Source: Arcuatula senhousia
Taxonomy: Eukaryota > Mollusca > Bivalvia > Mytilida > Mytilidae
Assembly: GCA_963971305.1 (NCBI GenBank)
Contig: OZ020306.1
Location: forward strand, 59,432,686-59,496,685
DNA: 64,000 nt
Direction of reading: 5' to 3'
The position numbers were made by a program, and so were the translations under genes. Of the stretch, positions 54,006 through 64,000 are shown one piece after another (positions within the stretch are counted from its first letter, which is position 1; each line of letters begins with the position of its first letter). The notes under the pieces are model-generated. The model was not told the DNA's origin, made no database searches, and worked only from the letters and a program-made list of their open reading frames with translations.

Positions 54006-54584
54006 GGGGTCTATGTCGCTGGTCCGACAGTTTGTTAGTCCGACAGGTCGCTGGTCCGACAGTTCGTTAGTCCGACAGGCCGTTAGTCCGACAGTTCGAT
54101 AGTCCGACAACAAGAATTAATTGGTCACCAATGGACCTATAAACTTATGTATTATTTTTGTTCATGTTTATTATTGATCTTTATTATACATGTACTTCCT
54201 GTCCTCGACTTTTGTAGTTGTTCGTCATGAATCTAACGAAGTGAAAATGTATATGGCAATGAAAGTTGATTGATTGTAATAACCAAAGCTGTGCTCTTCT
54301 CAAAGTTAAAAACACCCTCAATGGCTTTCGGATGGATATACGAAAGGATCAAACAAAATCTTGTCTTTTTATTTCAAACTTCACCATACCCCCCTTTTCA
54401 CTACAATGGTTGCTCCCTTACGGTGTATGGTTTTTACGGGTAAATATAAGAGAAGGGTAGACAACAGACTAGGGCGACAATATCCATCAAATGCTTTTCT
54501 TTGCACATCTAAATTTGTTCGTACTGTCTTTAGATTGCCATTGTTAACGTCGATAACCGGTAATACCCGTGTAGTATTTTTACC

Positions 54585-55290
54585 TGCGTCGCCGAAGGCG
54601 AAAGCAGGTCTAGAAGTCGGGTCACTCAGTCCGTCTGTCCGTCCGTCGCGCTATGGGACGCCGGTCTTGTGTAATCTGAATCTCAAAAACCAAACGCTAG
54701 ATCTTTCTGAAATTTTACACAGTGATTACAAATTATTGAAGATGTGCATCTCCCCTTTTGGAGTCATTTTATGATTTCGTTTAGAAATTAGAGGCCAAAA
54801 AAGCGACTTTTTATTTGTTTCCACAGTAACTTTTGTTTTTGTTTTGTTTTTGGTTTTGAAAGGGCATGGCTGATTTTGGGTGTTCCCACTTTTTCGTTTA
54901 GAAATTAGGGGCCGAAAAAGGGGCAAAAAAAGGCGTTTTATCTGGTTGACCAAATTCTATGAAACTTTACAGTAATGTAACTTACAATAAAAGGAGGATA
55001 GAGCTTATATTGGGTGTCTCCTCTTTGTTTGGTTTAGAAATTAAGGGCCATAAAGGGGCCAAAAAAGCGACTTTTTAAATTTTTTTCCACAATAAGTTTT
55101 GTTCGGGTTGACCAAATGCTAGGAAACTTTACAGTAATGTTACTTACCATTAAAGGAAGGGCATGGCTGATTTTGGGTGTCCCCTCTTGTTGTTTAGGAA
55201 TGAGGGCCCTAAAAGGGAAAAATGTTACTTTTTTTAATTTACGGTGCAATTTAATTTTTTTTACAAGTTAAGGGGAAAATATAAACTTTA
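54585..55290 (+). mobile_element. Hairpin-headed element, ACCTGCGTCGCC family
   Basis: Hairpin ACCTGC-TCGCC facing GGCGA-GCAGGT with central GAA (54582-54609), then a GTCCGTCTGTCCGTCC tract, then three to four units with TTTAGAAATTAGGGGCC phrases spaced about 120-150 bp. The 3' terminus was not located before the family C element at 55296. Confidence 0.55.
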
Positions 55291-55295
55291 TTTTT

Positions 55296-56335
55296 AGCTC
55301 ACCTGGACCGAAGGTCCATGTGAGCTATTGCCATCACTTGGCGTCCGTCGTCGTCCGTCGTCGTCGTCGTCGTCGTCTGTCGTCGTCGTTAACTTTTCTT
55401 TGAAAATCTTCTCCTCTGAAACGACTGAAGGGATTGCTTTGAAACTTTGCACACTTCATCTATGGGATGTCCTCTACCAAGATTGCACAAATGGTGACCG
55501 CCCTCTAAACAACATGGCCGCCGTTACTAAAAATAGACCAGGGGGGTCAGACTACTGTTTTTGGCTTGTAAATCAAAAAGTATAAGATATAGAAGTAATC
55601 TGATGCCACGCTACTGCTTCAGCATCAAAAGCTCTACGAAAGTCTTCATTGCGTCGTAGTTGTCAGATGACCCTTATAGGAGTTACGGCCCCTTAAAGGT
55701 GAAAAATAACATTTTTTCATGTTTTTGGCTAATAAAATGAAAGCTATGACAGATAGAGAAAAGTTGTTGCTTGCTTAAATGTTCAGCTCATGTAGCCCTA
55801 CAAAAGTCTCCATGGGGTCGATGTTGTCAGATGACCCCTTAAAGGGGTTACAGCCCCTAAAATAATGTTTTTTTATATTTTTGGCCTATGGAATGAAAAC
55901 TATAGCAGATAGAGAGAAGCTGTTGCTTGCTTAAATGATCAGCTTATTTAGTTCTACAAAAGTCTCCATAGGGTCGAAGTTGTCAGATGTCCCCTTAAAG
56001 GGGTTTCGGCCCCTAAAATGACGTTTTTTCATGTTTTTGGCCTATAGAATGAAAACTATAGCAGATAGAGAAAAGCTGTTGCTTGCTTAAATGTTCAGTT
56101 CATTTAGCTCTACAAAAGTTTTCATTGGGTCAAAGTTGTCAGATGCCCCCTTACAGGGGTTACGGCCCCTAAAATAACGTATTTCATGTTTTTGGCCTAT
56201 AGAATGAAACTATAGTAGATAAAGAAAAGCTTTTGCTTGCTTAAATGTTTAGCTCATTTAGCTCTAGAAAAGTGTTTACATGTTTAGGGTTGACTCAAGA
56301 CCAGGTGAGCGATTCAGGCTCCTGGGAGCCTCTTG
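55296..56335 (+). mobile_element. Hairpin-headed element family C, complete copy
   Basis: Same head as 10221 and a 50-bp GTC tract, about five body units of roughly 165-190 bp, and the terminal AGGCTCCTGGGAGCCT (56315-56330) plus CTCTTG. Flanking TTTTT on the left and TTT on the right. Confidence 0.75.
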
Positions 56336-56367
56336 TTTAAAATATATTTTTAATATTGGGTTGCCTT

Positions 56368-56500
56368 TGACAAATATGCTTTGTAAGTTCACCACAGGAT
56401 GCAAGTGTCAAAAATTATTGACTGTCCATATTGGGCCTAGAACGTACATGGTTCAACGTTTTGCCATGCGACGCAGGGCTAGACATCGATTGGTCTTGTT
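56368..56500 (+). repeat. Dispersed 133-bp repeat, copy 2
   Basis: Homologous to 16599-16731, starting immediately after the family C element with a short spacer. Confidence 0.6.
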
Positions 56501-56952
56501 AGACACATATACACATGTAAAAATGTTATGTCATGTTAAAAAGAATCCAAAATGAAATATTTAAAAACGTAAATGAATTTAGATACGTGTCCGAAATCGA
56601 CGTTAATATCTCCCATATCACCGTCCCCCCTGTCAGCCCCTCAACTAAAGGCTGGTACCCCCGATGTCAGCTTATCGCAACTGGTTCCCGCCCCTCAATT
56701 TTGAGTCCGGTTTCCTCTACACTTCCTGATGTTTTCAACAAAGATAACGACACAGTTACTAAACAATGATTGGTAATCAAATATAAAAAAAAAACGTAGA
56801 CAAATATATATGACAACTTGAAATTAATTGGACTGTCGGACTATCGAACTGTCGGATTATCGAACCGTCGGACTAACGGCCTGTCGGACTAACGAACTGT
56901 CGGACTAACGGACTGTCGGACTATTGATACGTCGGACTATCGATCGGACCCC

Positions 56953-57230
56953 ATACAGGGTATGCATGTCAAAAGAGCTACATTGTTGTAGCTAGGAACG
57001 TCAGAGCTCCTTCCATATCAAAATCACGGGATTTAACACAGCAGTTTTGTTGTGCACTTACGAGATAATTTCAACTTTATCATCATTGTTGCATATATGT
57101 TTCAAATGAAACATTAGGTTATTATGAATACAAATACAGCATATGTAAAGAAAAATATCTTGATATTATTTTGCTGATCTTGAACTAGATGATTTGGATA
57201 ATGGGACCGCATTGTAACTCCGCCAATTAA
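56953..57230. repeat. Inverted counterpart of the left flank of the TIR element
   Basis: GAGCTACATTGTTGTAGCT (56980-57000) mirrors AGCTACAATAATGTAGCT at 53793-53812, and GGGACCGCATTGTAACTC (57203-57220) mirrors the GAGCTATAATGCGGTCCC at 53825-53843. The TIR element therefore sits inside a larger inverted arrangement. Confidence 0.5.
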
Positions 57231-59136
57231 TTCAAATGCATTCTAAGATAAAAACATTTATTAGGCAATGCAGGTAGTCATAGTAGTCTTTTCAAAAGCT
57301 ATATAAATAAATCACAACTTATCATACAAACAAATCTTACAGAATCAAAATAAAAATTATACTCCGGGTCACCCTCTCTGTGATCACGATGTTTTTGAGA
57401 TTTTGTAAACATTTCACAAAACATACCTTAAAAATAATGTCCATCTTTTAAAACACGGCCGTCCAAGACGGTCCAACATAGTTATAGTGATAGAAACCCT
57501 TATATGTCGGCACACGGACACTTTATTTACGTGTCTACGAGAGATTTCTATGGTAAAGACGCCATCTTGTTTTGGTCCTCAAAGGGGTCGGGATCTATTA
57601 TTATTTCAAGTTAACGTCACCAAATTCCGTGACGTTTGGAACGGCGGCTAAAGGGACGTTACTCTTGTTGAATTTGGTGTTAAAAATCGAGACTTTCAAC
57701 GTAAAAATAGGAATATCTCATACAAAACACAACTTTTTTCGCAAAACCTGATGTTTTTGAATCCCTTGGTGGATTTTGAATATTTTTTGCGGGGAGGGGG
57801 TTAGCATGGTTAGGAATTTTATCATCTTGACAATAGCAACTAATACTGGCGGCTGGCCCTAGCGTATTTTTCTCTTTTGGAAACGACAGGAATAAAATAG
57901 ATCCTAAAGTCGTACAACTGTAGTCATAGATCTGTATATTTGATATACAGGTCTATGCTGTTGTCAATGATTCCCAAAATATTGCAAACTGAGTTAATTG
58001 TTCCTTTGATAAACTCGTCGCGCTGTTTTTCTCCCACATGGCACTATGAACAAAATATTGATATATAAAGGCATGTCCCTGTACTCGCTAGTCATTTTGC
58101 CAGTCGGAACATTGATAGTAATTCAATAAAAACAACAAATACAAATTTATTTAGAATATTTATTCAAACCCAACACAGGCTTTCCTTGCTCAAGTACATT
58201 GCCTCGAACGGATCAGATTTCGAGTTTTATAAACGATAATTCGTATTTTTTTGGGTAGGGGTGCCGATGATGAGTAAATGAACTCTTGAAACCTGCGTTC
58301 ATCATTACCAAAGTTGTCGTTTTTTATTTTTTTATTTTATTTAGGAAATATTTTATTATGTTCGGAATATATTTTAAAATCGAGTAACATATGGATGCGT
58401 ATTAAATTATGTATCGCAAAACCAAACATGCTTGAGTTTAAGTACTGAGTGATGACAGAGACAGAACCAGTAGACAAACGAAAAGCAACGCAAACTATAA
58501 AATTGTAACGAGCGTGTTTCAGAAAGGCAAGTAGTTCATGTTTGTTGCAACACAGATGCGGCTGTATATTATTCAGTTGGTCAATTTCCAACCCTGCATG
58601 GTCGGTGGTTTGAACTTTCCTAAACCGATAAAACTGACTGCCATGCGCATCGAAAATGAATGTTAATAAAAGTAATTTTTTTTCTACATAATTATAATTT
58701 GATTTTGTATTATACTGTCTATTAACTTCTCAGATTTATTTCCTCTCTGTTATATTTCTTGCCTGTGATGAAAAGCAAGATATCACTTCTAAGCACGATT
58801 ACCATAAACATGTCGTTGTTTTACATTTTTACTCGATATGTGACGATGTGAATTGTGTTACTATCGGCTAAAGTTTACCGCTGGCAAAAGGAAGTCAGTT
58901 GGTTCAAACGATTTAACGGGTGTATGGTTTTTGATAATGATTAGTAGTTGCTGAGAAAACTGTAACGCAAACTTCTTCCCCGCCACTCCGCCGCTCACCA
59001 TTTTAAAACCCGTATTTTTCACTCCTTGAAATCCAACCAAAAACACATATATGTGAAAAGTCTAGCCCATTTCTCAAATGTACATCTTTTGAGATTGAAC
59101 AGCAGTGCAATTAAACGATAATAATATATGGAAAAA
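57231..59136. other. Mostly featureless stretch
   Basis: Contains an imperfect hairpin CATAGATCTGTATA/TATACAGGTCTATG at 57936-57968 and a minus-strand copy of the dispersed short repeat (58930-59025). The minus frame at 58337-58591 lacks splice support. Confidence 0.35.
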
Positions 59137-59620
59137 GTCCCGTGCGGGGCCCGGGTGGCGAATAGGCCCGCAGCAGAGCCTAGCTTGTCGTAAGAGGCGA
59201 CTAAGGGTCTTGGGATTCTGACGTCGGGTCAGTGCTCAGCCCACAGAGCGACCGAGTGTGTACCCTAGGTGGCTGAATAGGGTAGCCCTCGTCCGCGGGG
59301 GTTGTCAGGTCTATAATACGGAAACCCTGACCGCCGACCATAGTGGGCCAACGTGTGTGAAGAGTGCCACGCTTCATGCACGTAAAAGACCCCTTTGTGG
59401 ACCGCCAAGTAGTGCACCACATAGGCTAAATTTTTCGCCCCTACCCACCTCTCCCCTTTTCCTGTGGTTCTTCAAAATTTACCGGTCCTTTGTTTCCTAC
59501 CCCATCCCCATATTTCATTTATTATCATCATTTCATGTTCATTTTATCATCCTTTTCATGTTCATCGCCTGTAAATAACCTATATAGCGTTGCACGGGCG
59601 TTAAACACCAACTCACTCAC
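59137..59620 (+). mobile_element. SINE family A, copy A9
   Basis: TATATGGAAAAA at 59125-59136 and 59621-59632 is a 12-bp duplication. Confidence 0.92.
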
Positions 59621-59685
59621 TATATGGAAAAAAAACCCTTAGTGATTACGCTCACATACTCCAATATTATCCTCAAGGTATAAGG

Positions 59686-60177
59686 TGAGTGAGTGAGTGA
59701 GTTGGTGTTTTACGCCCGTGCAACGCTATATAGGTTATTTACAGGCGATGAACATGAAAAGGATGATAAAATGAACATGAAATGATGATGATAAATGAAA
59801 TATGGGGATGGGGTGGGACACAAAGGATCGGTAAATTTTGAAGAACCACAGGAAAAAGGGGAGAGGTGGGTAGGGGCGGAAAATTTAGCCTATGTGGTGC
59901 ACTACTGGGCGGTCCACAAAGGGGTCTTTTACGTGCATGAAGCGTGGCACTCTCCACACACGTCGGCCCACTATGGTCGGCGGTCAGGGTTTCCGTATTA
60001 TAGACCTGACAACCCCCGCGGACGAGGGCCACCCTATTCAGCCACCTAGGGTACACACTTGGTCGCTCTGTGGGCTGAGCACTGACCCGACGTCAGAATC
60101 CCAAGACCCTTAGTCGCCTCTTACGACAAGCTAGGCTCTGCTGCGGGCCTATTCGCCACCCGGGCCCCGCACGGGAC
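59686..60177 (-). mobile_element. SINE family A, copy A10, inverted beside A9
   Basis: CAAGGTATAAGG at 59674-59685 and 60178-60189 is a 12-bp duplication. The copy faces A9 tail to tail across 65 bp, so a transcript through both could form a hairpin of about 480 bp. Confidence 0.92.
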
Positions 60178-60189
60178 CAAGGTATAAGG

Positions 60190-60577
60190 AATTGAAGATA
60201 AAAAGTTTATGATAATATGCACAAATATATATGGTTTTAATACATCTTGCATACCAAGTTTCGTCAACTTACGTTCAAAAGTTTCAGTCAGAGGACTTGC
60301 GTCCACAAGCTGTTGAATCAGGATTTTCCGCAAAGTTTCTTAGTTCAAAGAGCCATAACTTACATCGAAATTGGCAATAAAAAAAATCCTGGGAATGTGC
60401 ACAACTGTCAATTACATATGATGTTTTTCTTGCATACCAAGTTTCGTTAACTTCTGTTTAGAAGTTTCAGAGGAGTTGTGTTCACAAACTATGATCACAG
60501 ACGGAATGCATGACTAACCATTCAAAAACATTATACCTTTCGCAACAAAGTTGCATGTTTGTTGCATGAGGTATTAT
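60190..60577 (-). mobile_element. Hairpin-headed element family K
   Basis: Read on the minus strand, a compound hairpin at 60536-60577 (AATACCTCATGCAAC and GCAACTTTGTTGC with AAAGGTATAAT) is followed by two units of roughly 190 bp sharing CTTGCATACCAAGTTTCGT on the plus strand (60246 and 60430). SINE A10 sits at its far end. Confidence 0.5.
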
Positions 60578-61834
60578 AATAAAAAAAATACTAATTCATA
60601 TTTGTATATGGAATCTAGTAAACTGATACTTTGGGTTACTGTTACCATTTCAAGTGATTGTTACCTCATTTTGGGGGTACTTTCAACAGCATTCGTATTG
60701 GTCAACTATTAATTCTTACTAAGTTACCTTTTTTATCTATACAATACATTAAATTCAAAATTACTTATTGTTGAAAACACCATTTTGATACCTCATACCT
60801 GTACAAAACCATGACATCAATTTTCCAAAAAATCAGAAATCCGAGTTTCAAATCAAGAACTGAGCAAATACCTACTCTTTATTAGTATGCAGATATCCTA
60901 TATTTTAGTAAGCACCAATTAAAATCCTATGTACATGTACTTCATGTGCGTTGTATGCACAAACAAAACTTCTTTTAGGACCAACTTTAGTGAAAAATGA
61001 CAACACAATAACTGAACGAATATTAACTGAGACAAAATAAAAAAAATGTGTAACTTATAACCATACATTTTATTGTACATAATTACTCAAAATTACATGT
61101 AACTGATCAAGATTATCTTCTGTTGAGTAAATTAATAATGTGTAAGAGTTATCTTTCTTTACTTATAATTTTATTTAAAGTCTATTAGTATTTAATCCAA
61201 AAAAATGTCTAACATGGCTTGCGCTGGTTTTGCATTATTTGCTTGTGTATACTTTTTGGTAAGAGGACTTCATAACTGGTGCATTTTTGGTGGTAAGCAA
61301 GTTTTTTATTCCAAATAGTTAATACTCCATTTATTCTGAAAAGAAAAAAATAAACTAAAATAAAAAAAGGCATATAAATATAAAGTAACAAACTTGATAT
61401 ACTAAGTATGTACACATACATGTACCTGTAAAAACATTACATGTAAATCAAATTATAAAAAACAAGGAATCTGAGCTACTGCTCACTCAGTATACCCCTG
61501 CTACCCCCAAAATGAACTATCTCGGTAAACAGGAAGTAGCTATTATACAGACCTCATTTTGATACTCGCTATAAAGGACCTCACACTGAATTCTCATACC
61601 AAATTTCAAGTCACTTTGATATGTATTTGCTGAGAAAAAATGTTACGAAAATTTTCAACAATAGTTCAGCTCACGAAATAGCTAGAATTTTTGTTCGTTG
61701 CTTTAAAACTTTTCTCTGTCTTTGATTCTATAGAATGGGTTCCTAGAACCCAAAATATGCCACAAAATGTCAAGTTGATGACTTATTTTTTTCTGTTATT
61801 ACCATTTTAATTCGTGGATTACCAAATATGGATT
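60578..61834. other. Stretch without recognised genes
   Basis: Includes a hairpin CTGAGCTACTGCTCACTCAG near 61471-61490, probably another hairpin-element head. Otherwise AT-rich. Confidence 0.35.
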
Positions 61835-64000
61835 ATGATGATTATGATTGTTGTTTGCTTAATGTCCCGTCAGCGATATTTCAGCCATAATCGGGACATA
61901 AACAGGTTGTGATACAGAACTAAAAATTCAGTATAAAACAAAGTCAAAAGACCGTCGATAAAACAAAAAAGTATGACTAGATAAAAACACCAACTAAAAA
62001 GGCTACATTAAAACATAAAACTAGTGATAAAGAACAAACTACAATATTTAAACAAATTATGATGACATAGATAAATAAATAACGTAAAACAACACAATAC
62101 TTACAAAAGGTTACTTAAATGAACTACAATTTTGAATATAAACCAGTTTCCTTTAAAAACGATAAAATGGAATCGGTTGGGATACCGCTGAACAAATCGT
62201 GCATTGTTGCACAAGTGAAATACTTCGTTCTTATTGGAGCAACATCAACACAGTCGAGGAAAACATGCTTCAAAGAATACCGCGAGTCACAAGGAATGCA
62301 CATTGGGGCCTCCTTCTCTTGTGTCATCAGGTGACCATGAGTGACTCTAGAATGTCCTATACGACATCTAGTGATGACCACCTGGTCTCGTCGGCATCGA
62401 AATGAAGCATGACTTTCCCCTAGCTGTGGTTTAAGCTCATAAAGTTTGTTGTGCTCAGCGGCAGCCCAAACCTCATCCCACAAGCTCTGAACATATAGTC
62501 GGATTGTATTTCTACAATCCGAGTAAGGAATAAAACATTTGGAAACTGGTTTGCGAAGGGCTTCCTTCGCAACACTGTCCACAACTGAATTTCCATGAAT
62601 ACCAGTGTGACTGGGTACCAATAGGAAAATTAATTCTAAACCACCTCTGATCAATTGATGAACCATATAAACAATTTTAGAAATTAATGGATTTTTTAAT
62701 TTGCAGTTCTGAATTGCCAAAAGACAAGAAAGAGAATCGGAACAGATAAAGAATTGAGCGTGCTCAGAAGCATCAATCAATTTGAGCGCTAAAATAATGG
62801 CTCTCGCTTCAGCTGTAAAAATGGAAGCAGTAGATGGGAGACGTTGCGTAGAAGTGCTATCCCCCGAGACAGCTGCAGCAGCAACGCTATCACCATCTTT
62901 AGAGCCATCTGTATAAACTGTCAAGAAACCCGGATATTTAGATTTAATTTCACAATAATCTTGTTGTATAAGGAGATGATTTGTTTCAGACTTTTTATGT
63001 TTGCGGAGATCAAAAATAAATTTAGGTTTGGAGAGTTCCCAGGGTGGAACTCTCAAAGGCTTCACATGTTTTATAGTTTCTAAATCAATCTTCAGATTTG
63101 ACAGATGTGAAGCAATACGAATACCAAAAGGAGGAGTTTTGTTTTCGTGTTTTTCATAAATACTTTTGAGAGGTGGTTTAAAAATACAATCGTGGGCAGG
63201 GTTGTCAGGAAAAGCTTTAAGCTTGGTAGAATATTGTAGACCAAGCTTAATTCTGCGGTGTTTCAGAGATGGCTCATTTGCCTCCGCATAAAGGCTCTCA
63301 ATGGGAGAGGTCCTGTATGCACCGAGGCAGAGTCGCAATCCCTGATGATGGACAGCGTCTAAAATTTGTAAGTAAGACTTTTTCGCAGACCCATAAATAA
63401 TTGAACCGTAATCTAGTTTTGATCTAACAATAGATCTATACAAATTTAAAAGAATTGATTTATCAGCTCCCCAGTCGGTACTGGAGACAACTTTAAGAAT
63501 GTCAAGAGCCTTAAGGCATCTTGATTTCAACATTTTGATATGGGGAAGAAAGGTAAGCTTTCTATCAAAAAGAACGCCAAGAAATTTTGATTCTTCAACT
63601 ATTTTAATTTTTTTGCCATATAAAAAGAGATCTGGATCGGGATGAAGTTTTCGTTTCTTACAAAAACGCATAGCAACAGTTTTGCTCTCTGAAAATTTGA
63701 AACCATTTTCAGAGGCCCATTTTTCGATCCTTTTGAGGCACAGCTGTAACTGCCTTTCAATGGTATTCATGTTTTTTGCACTGTAGCATATTAAAAAGTC
63801 ATCAACATATAAAGAACCTTCAATATTGTCTTGAAGGACTTTGGCAATGCTATTTATTTTTATACTAAAGAGAGTGACAGAAAGGATGCTACCCTGGGGA
63901 ACACCCATTTCCTGGTCATACTCTTCAGAAAAGGTTTTATTGACTTTAACATTGAAGTGTCTGTCAGAAAGGAAGTCGGCCAAGAATGTTGGTAACCTGC
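61835..64000 (-). mobile_element. LINE with RT and RNase H, copy 2, open at the right edge
   Basis: Minus-strand element; its 3' untranslated region is 61835-62123 and ends in a short simple repeat (read on the plus strand, GATTATGATGATTATGATTG), as expected for I-group LINE tails. Coding sequence fills 62124 to the window edge. The 5' part, including most of RT, lies beyond 64000. Confidence 0.9.
62124..64000 (-). CDS. LINE ORF2: reverse transcriptase C-terminal part, RNase H and zinc motif
   Basis: An uninterrupted frame of more than 620 codons enters from the right edge. Numbering from the Leu/Met at 63983: RT motif GVPQGSILS (about 27-35), catalytic YVDD (59-62), thumb with FLGVLFDRKLTF (134-145), then RNase H with Asp359 in TVYTDGSK, Glu392 in AEARAI, Asp416 in ICSDS and Asp469 in GNSVVDSVAKEA, so all four acidic residues are present. 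A CX2CX7HX4C motif (Cys562, Cys565, His573, Cys578) lies near the C-terminus, which ends GLYSKL. The function is target-primed reverse transcription and removal of the RNA template. The lack of stops suggests recent activity. The same protein is seen as a decayed copy at 24748-26588. Confidence 0.93.
   Translation of the reverse strand, partial: RLPTFLADFLSDRHFNVKVNKTFSEEYDQEMGVPQGSILSVTLFSIKINSIAKVLQDNIEGSLYVDDFLICYSAKNMNTIERQLQLCLKRIEKWASENGFKFSESKTVAMRFCKKRKLHPDPDLFLYGKKIKIVEESKFLGVLFDRKLTFLPHIKMLKSRCLKALDILKVVSSTDWGADKSILLNLYRSIVRSKLDYGSIIYGSAKKSYLQILDAVHHQGLRLCLGAYRTSPIESLYAEANEPSLKHRRIKLGLQYSTKLKAFPDNPAHDCIFKPPLKSIYEKHENKTPPFGIRIASHLSNLKIDLETIKHVKPLRVPPWELSKPKFIFDLRKHKKSETNHLLIQQDYCEIKSKYPGFLTVYTDGSKDGDSVAAAAVSGDSTSTQRLPSTASIFTAEARAIILALKLIDASEHAQFFICSDSLSCLLAIQNCKLKNPLISKIVYMVHQLIRGGLELIFLLVPSHTGIHGNSVVDSVAKEALRKPVSKCFIPYSDCRNTIRLYVQSLWDEVWAAAEHNKLYELKPQLGESHASFRCRRDQVVITRCRIGHSRVTHGHLMTQEKEAPMCIPCDSRYSLKHVFLDCVDVAPIRTKYFTCATMHDLFSGIPTDSILSFLKETGLYSKL

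Larger units (their letters stand above)
54006..56952. mobile_element. TIR element, 2.95 kb, with ends built of iterated GTCCGACAG 16-mers
   Basis: The left end (54006-54119) and right end (56829-56952) start GGGGTC in inverse orientation. Each consists of six to seven repeats of the type TTAGTCCGACAGTTCG, and each meets AATTAATT on the inside. The interior holds frames at 54266-54580 and 56533-56769 of uncertain coding status, a hairpin-headed element with ACCTGC/GCAGGT stem (54585 on), a family C copy and dispersed repeat copy 2. No DDE transposase motif was identified, so the superfamily is unknown, and I could not fix a target-site duplication. Confidence 0.6.

Noticed and set aside
62119..63083. 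Plus-strand frames at 62119-62405 and 62844-63083
   Set aside because: They are shadows of the minus-strand LINE protein.

Overview
This window looks like nuclear DNA of a lophotrochozoan animal, most likely a bivalve mollusc. The reasons are its AT-rich composition, exons split by GT-AG introns with AATAAA signals, and the kinds of repeats present (hairpin-headed elements followed by GTC repeats, SINEs ending in ACTC tails, hammerhead ribozymes, Penelope-like reverse transcriptase fragments). The assignment rests on my recognition of repeat style, not on a database search. I see no operons, rRNA, tRNA or CRISPR array. Transposable elements and satellites fill most of the sequence, and host genes appear only as scattered small exons.

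Layout, left half. 1-277 (-) is an exon running off the left edge. 613-4705 holds hairpin-headed elements, a nested MITE, a SINE and CCCTAA-like arrays. 4925-5247 is a Penelope-like RT fragment. 5248-9782 is a region bounded by 235-bp direct repeats; it contains a zinc-knuckle/coiled-coil ORF, a second coiled-coil remnant and a hammerhead ribozyme, and two SINEs have inserted into it. 10221-11578 is a hairpin-headed element. 12135-17077 contains small (+) exons; the last four splice in phase and end at a stop and AATAAA. 17834-18490 is the C-terminus of a Penelope-like RT. 20639-22810 is a head-to-tail stack of Helitron-like elements. 23329-28187 contains SINEs, an unknown (-) exon and an RT/RNase H LINE (-). 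28188-31100 is a 60-bp satellite, and 31385-32975 is a CCCTAA-like array with a 213-bp higher-order period.

Layout, right half. 32976-34048 is a Penelope-like RT fragment split by a SINE. Immediately next to it is a tandem repeat of a 382-bp unit carrying two identical hammerhead ribozymes (34049-34663), which is retrozyme architecture. 35446-36223 has two acidic exons. 36470-38509 has more hairpin elements. 40650-44860 is a CR1/L2-type LINE (-) broken by two SINEs. 45490-46450 carries a PIF1-like helicase remnant and a third hammerhead inside a 34-bp inverted repeat. 46762-51018 is the 3' end of a host gene whose last 4-kb intron is filled by a hairpin element. 54006-56952 is an element with terminal inverted repeats built from iterated 16-mers. 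59137-60177 is a head-on pair of SINEs. 61835-64000 is a second, near-intact copy of the RT/RNase H LINE.

How the parts relate. LINE machinery (two clades) and Penelope-like RTs are potential drivers for the non-autonomous SINEs and the ribozyme-bearing repeats. The hairpin-headed elements share a 3' hairpin plus a CTTG, CTAG or CTAA end and are best read as non-autonomous Helitron relatives. Target-site duplications at most SINE copies give an insertion order: SINE family A landed in already resident LINE, Penelope-like and ORF1 sequences.
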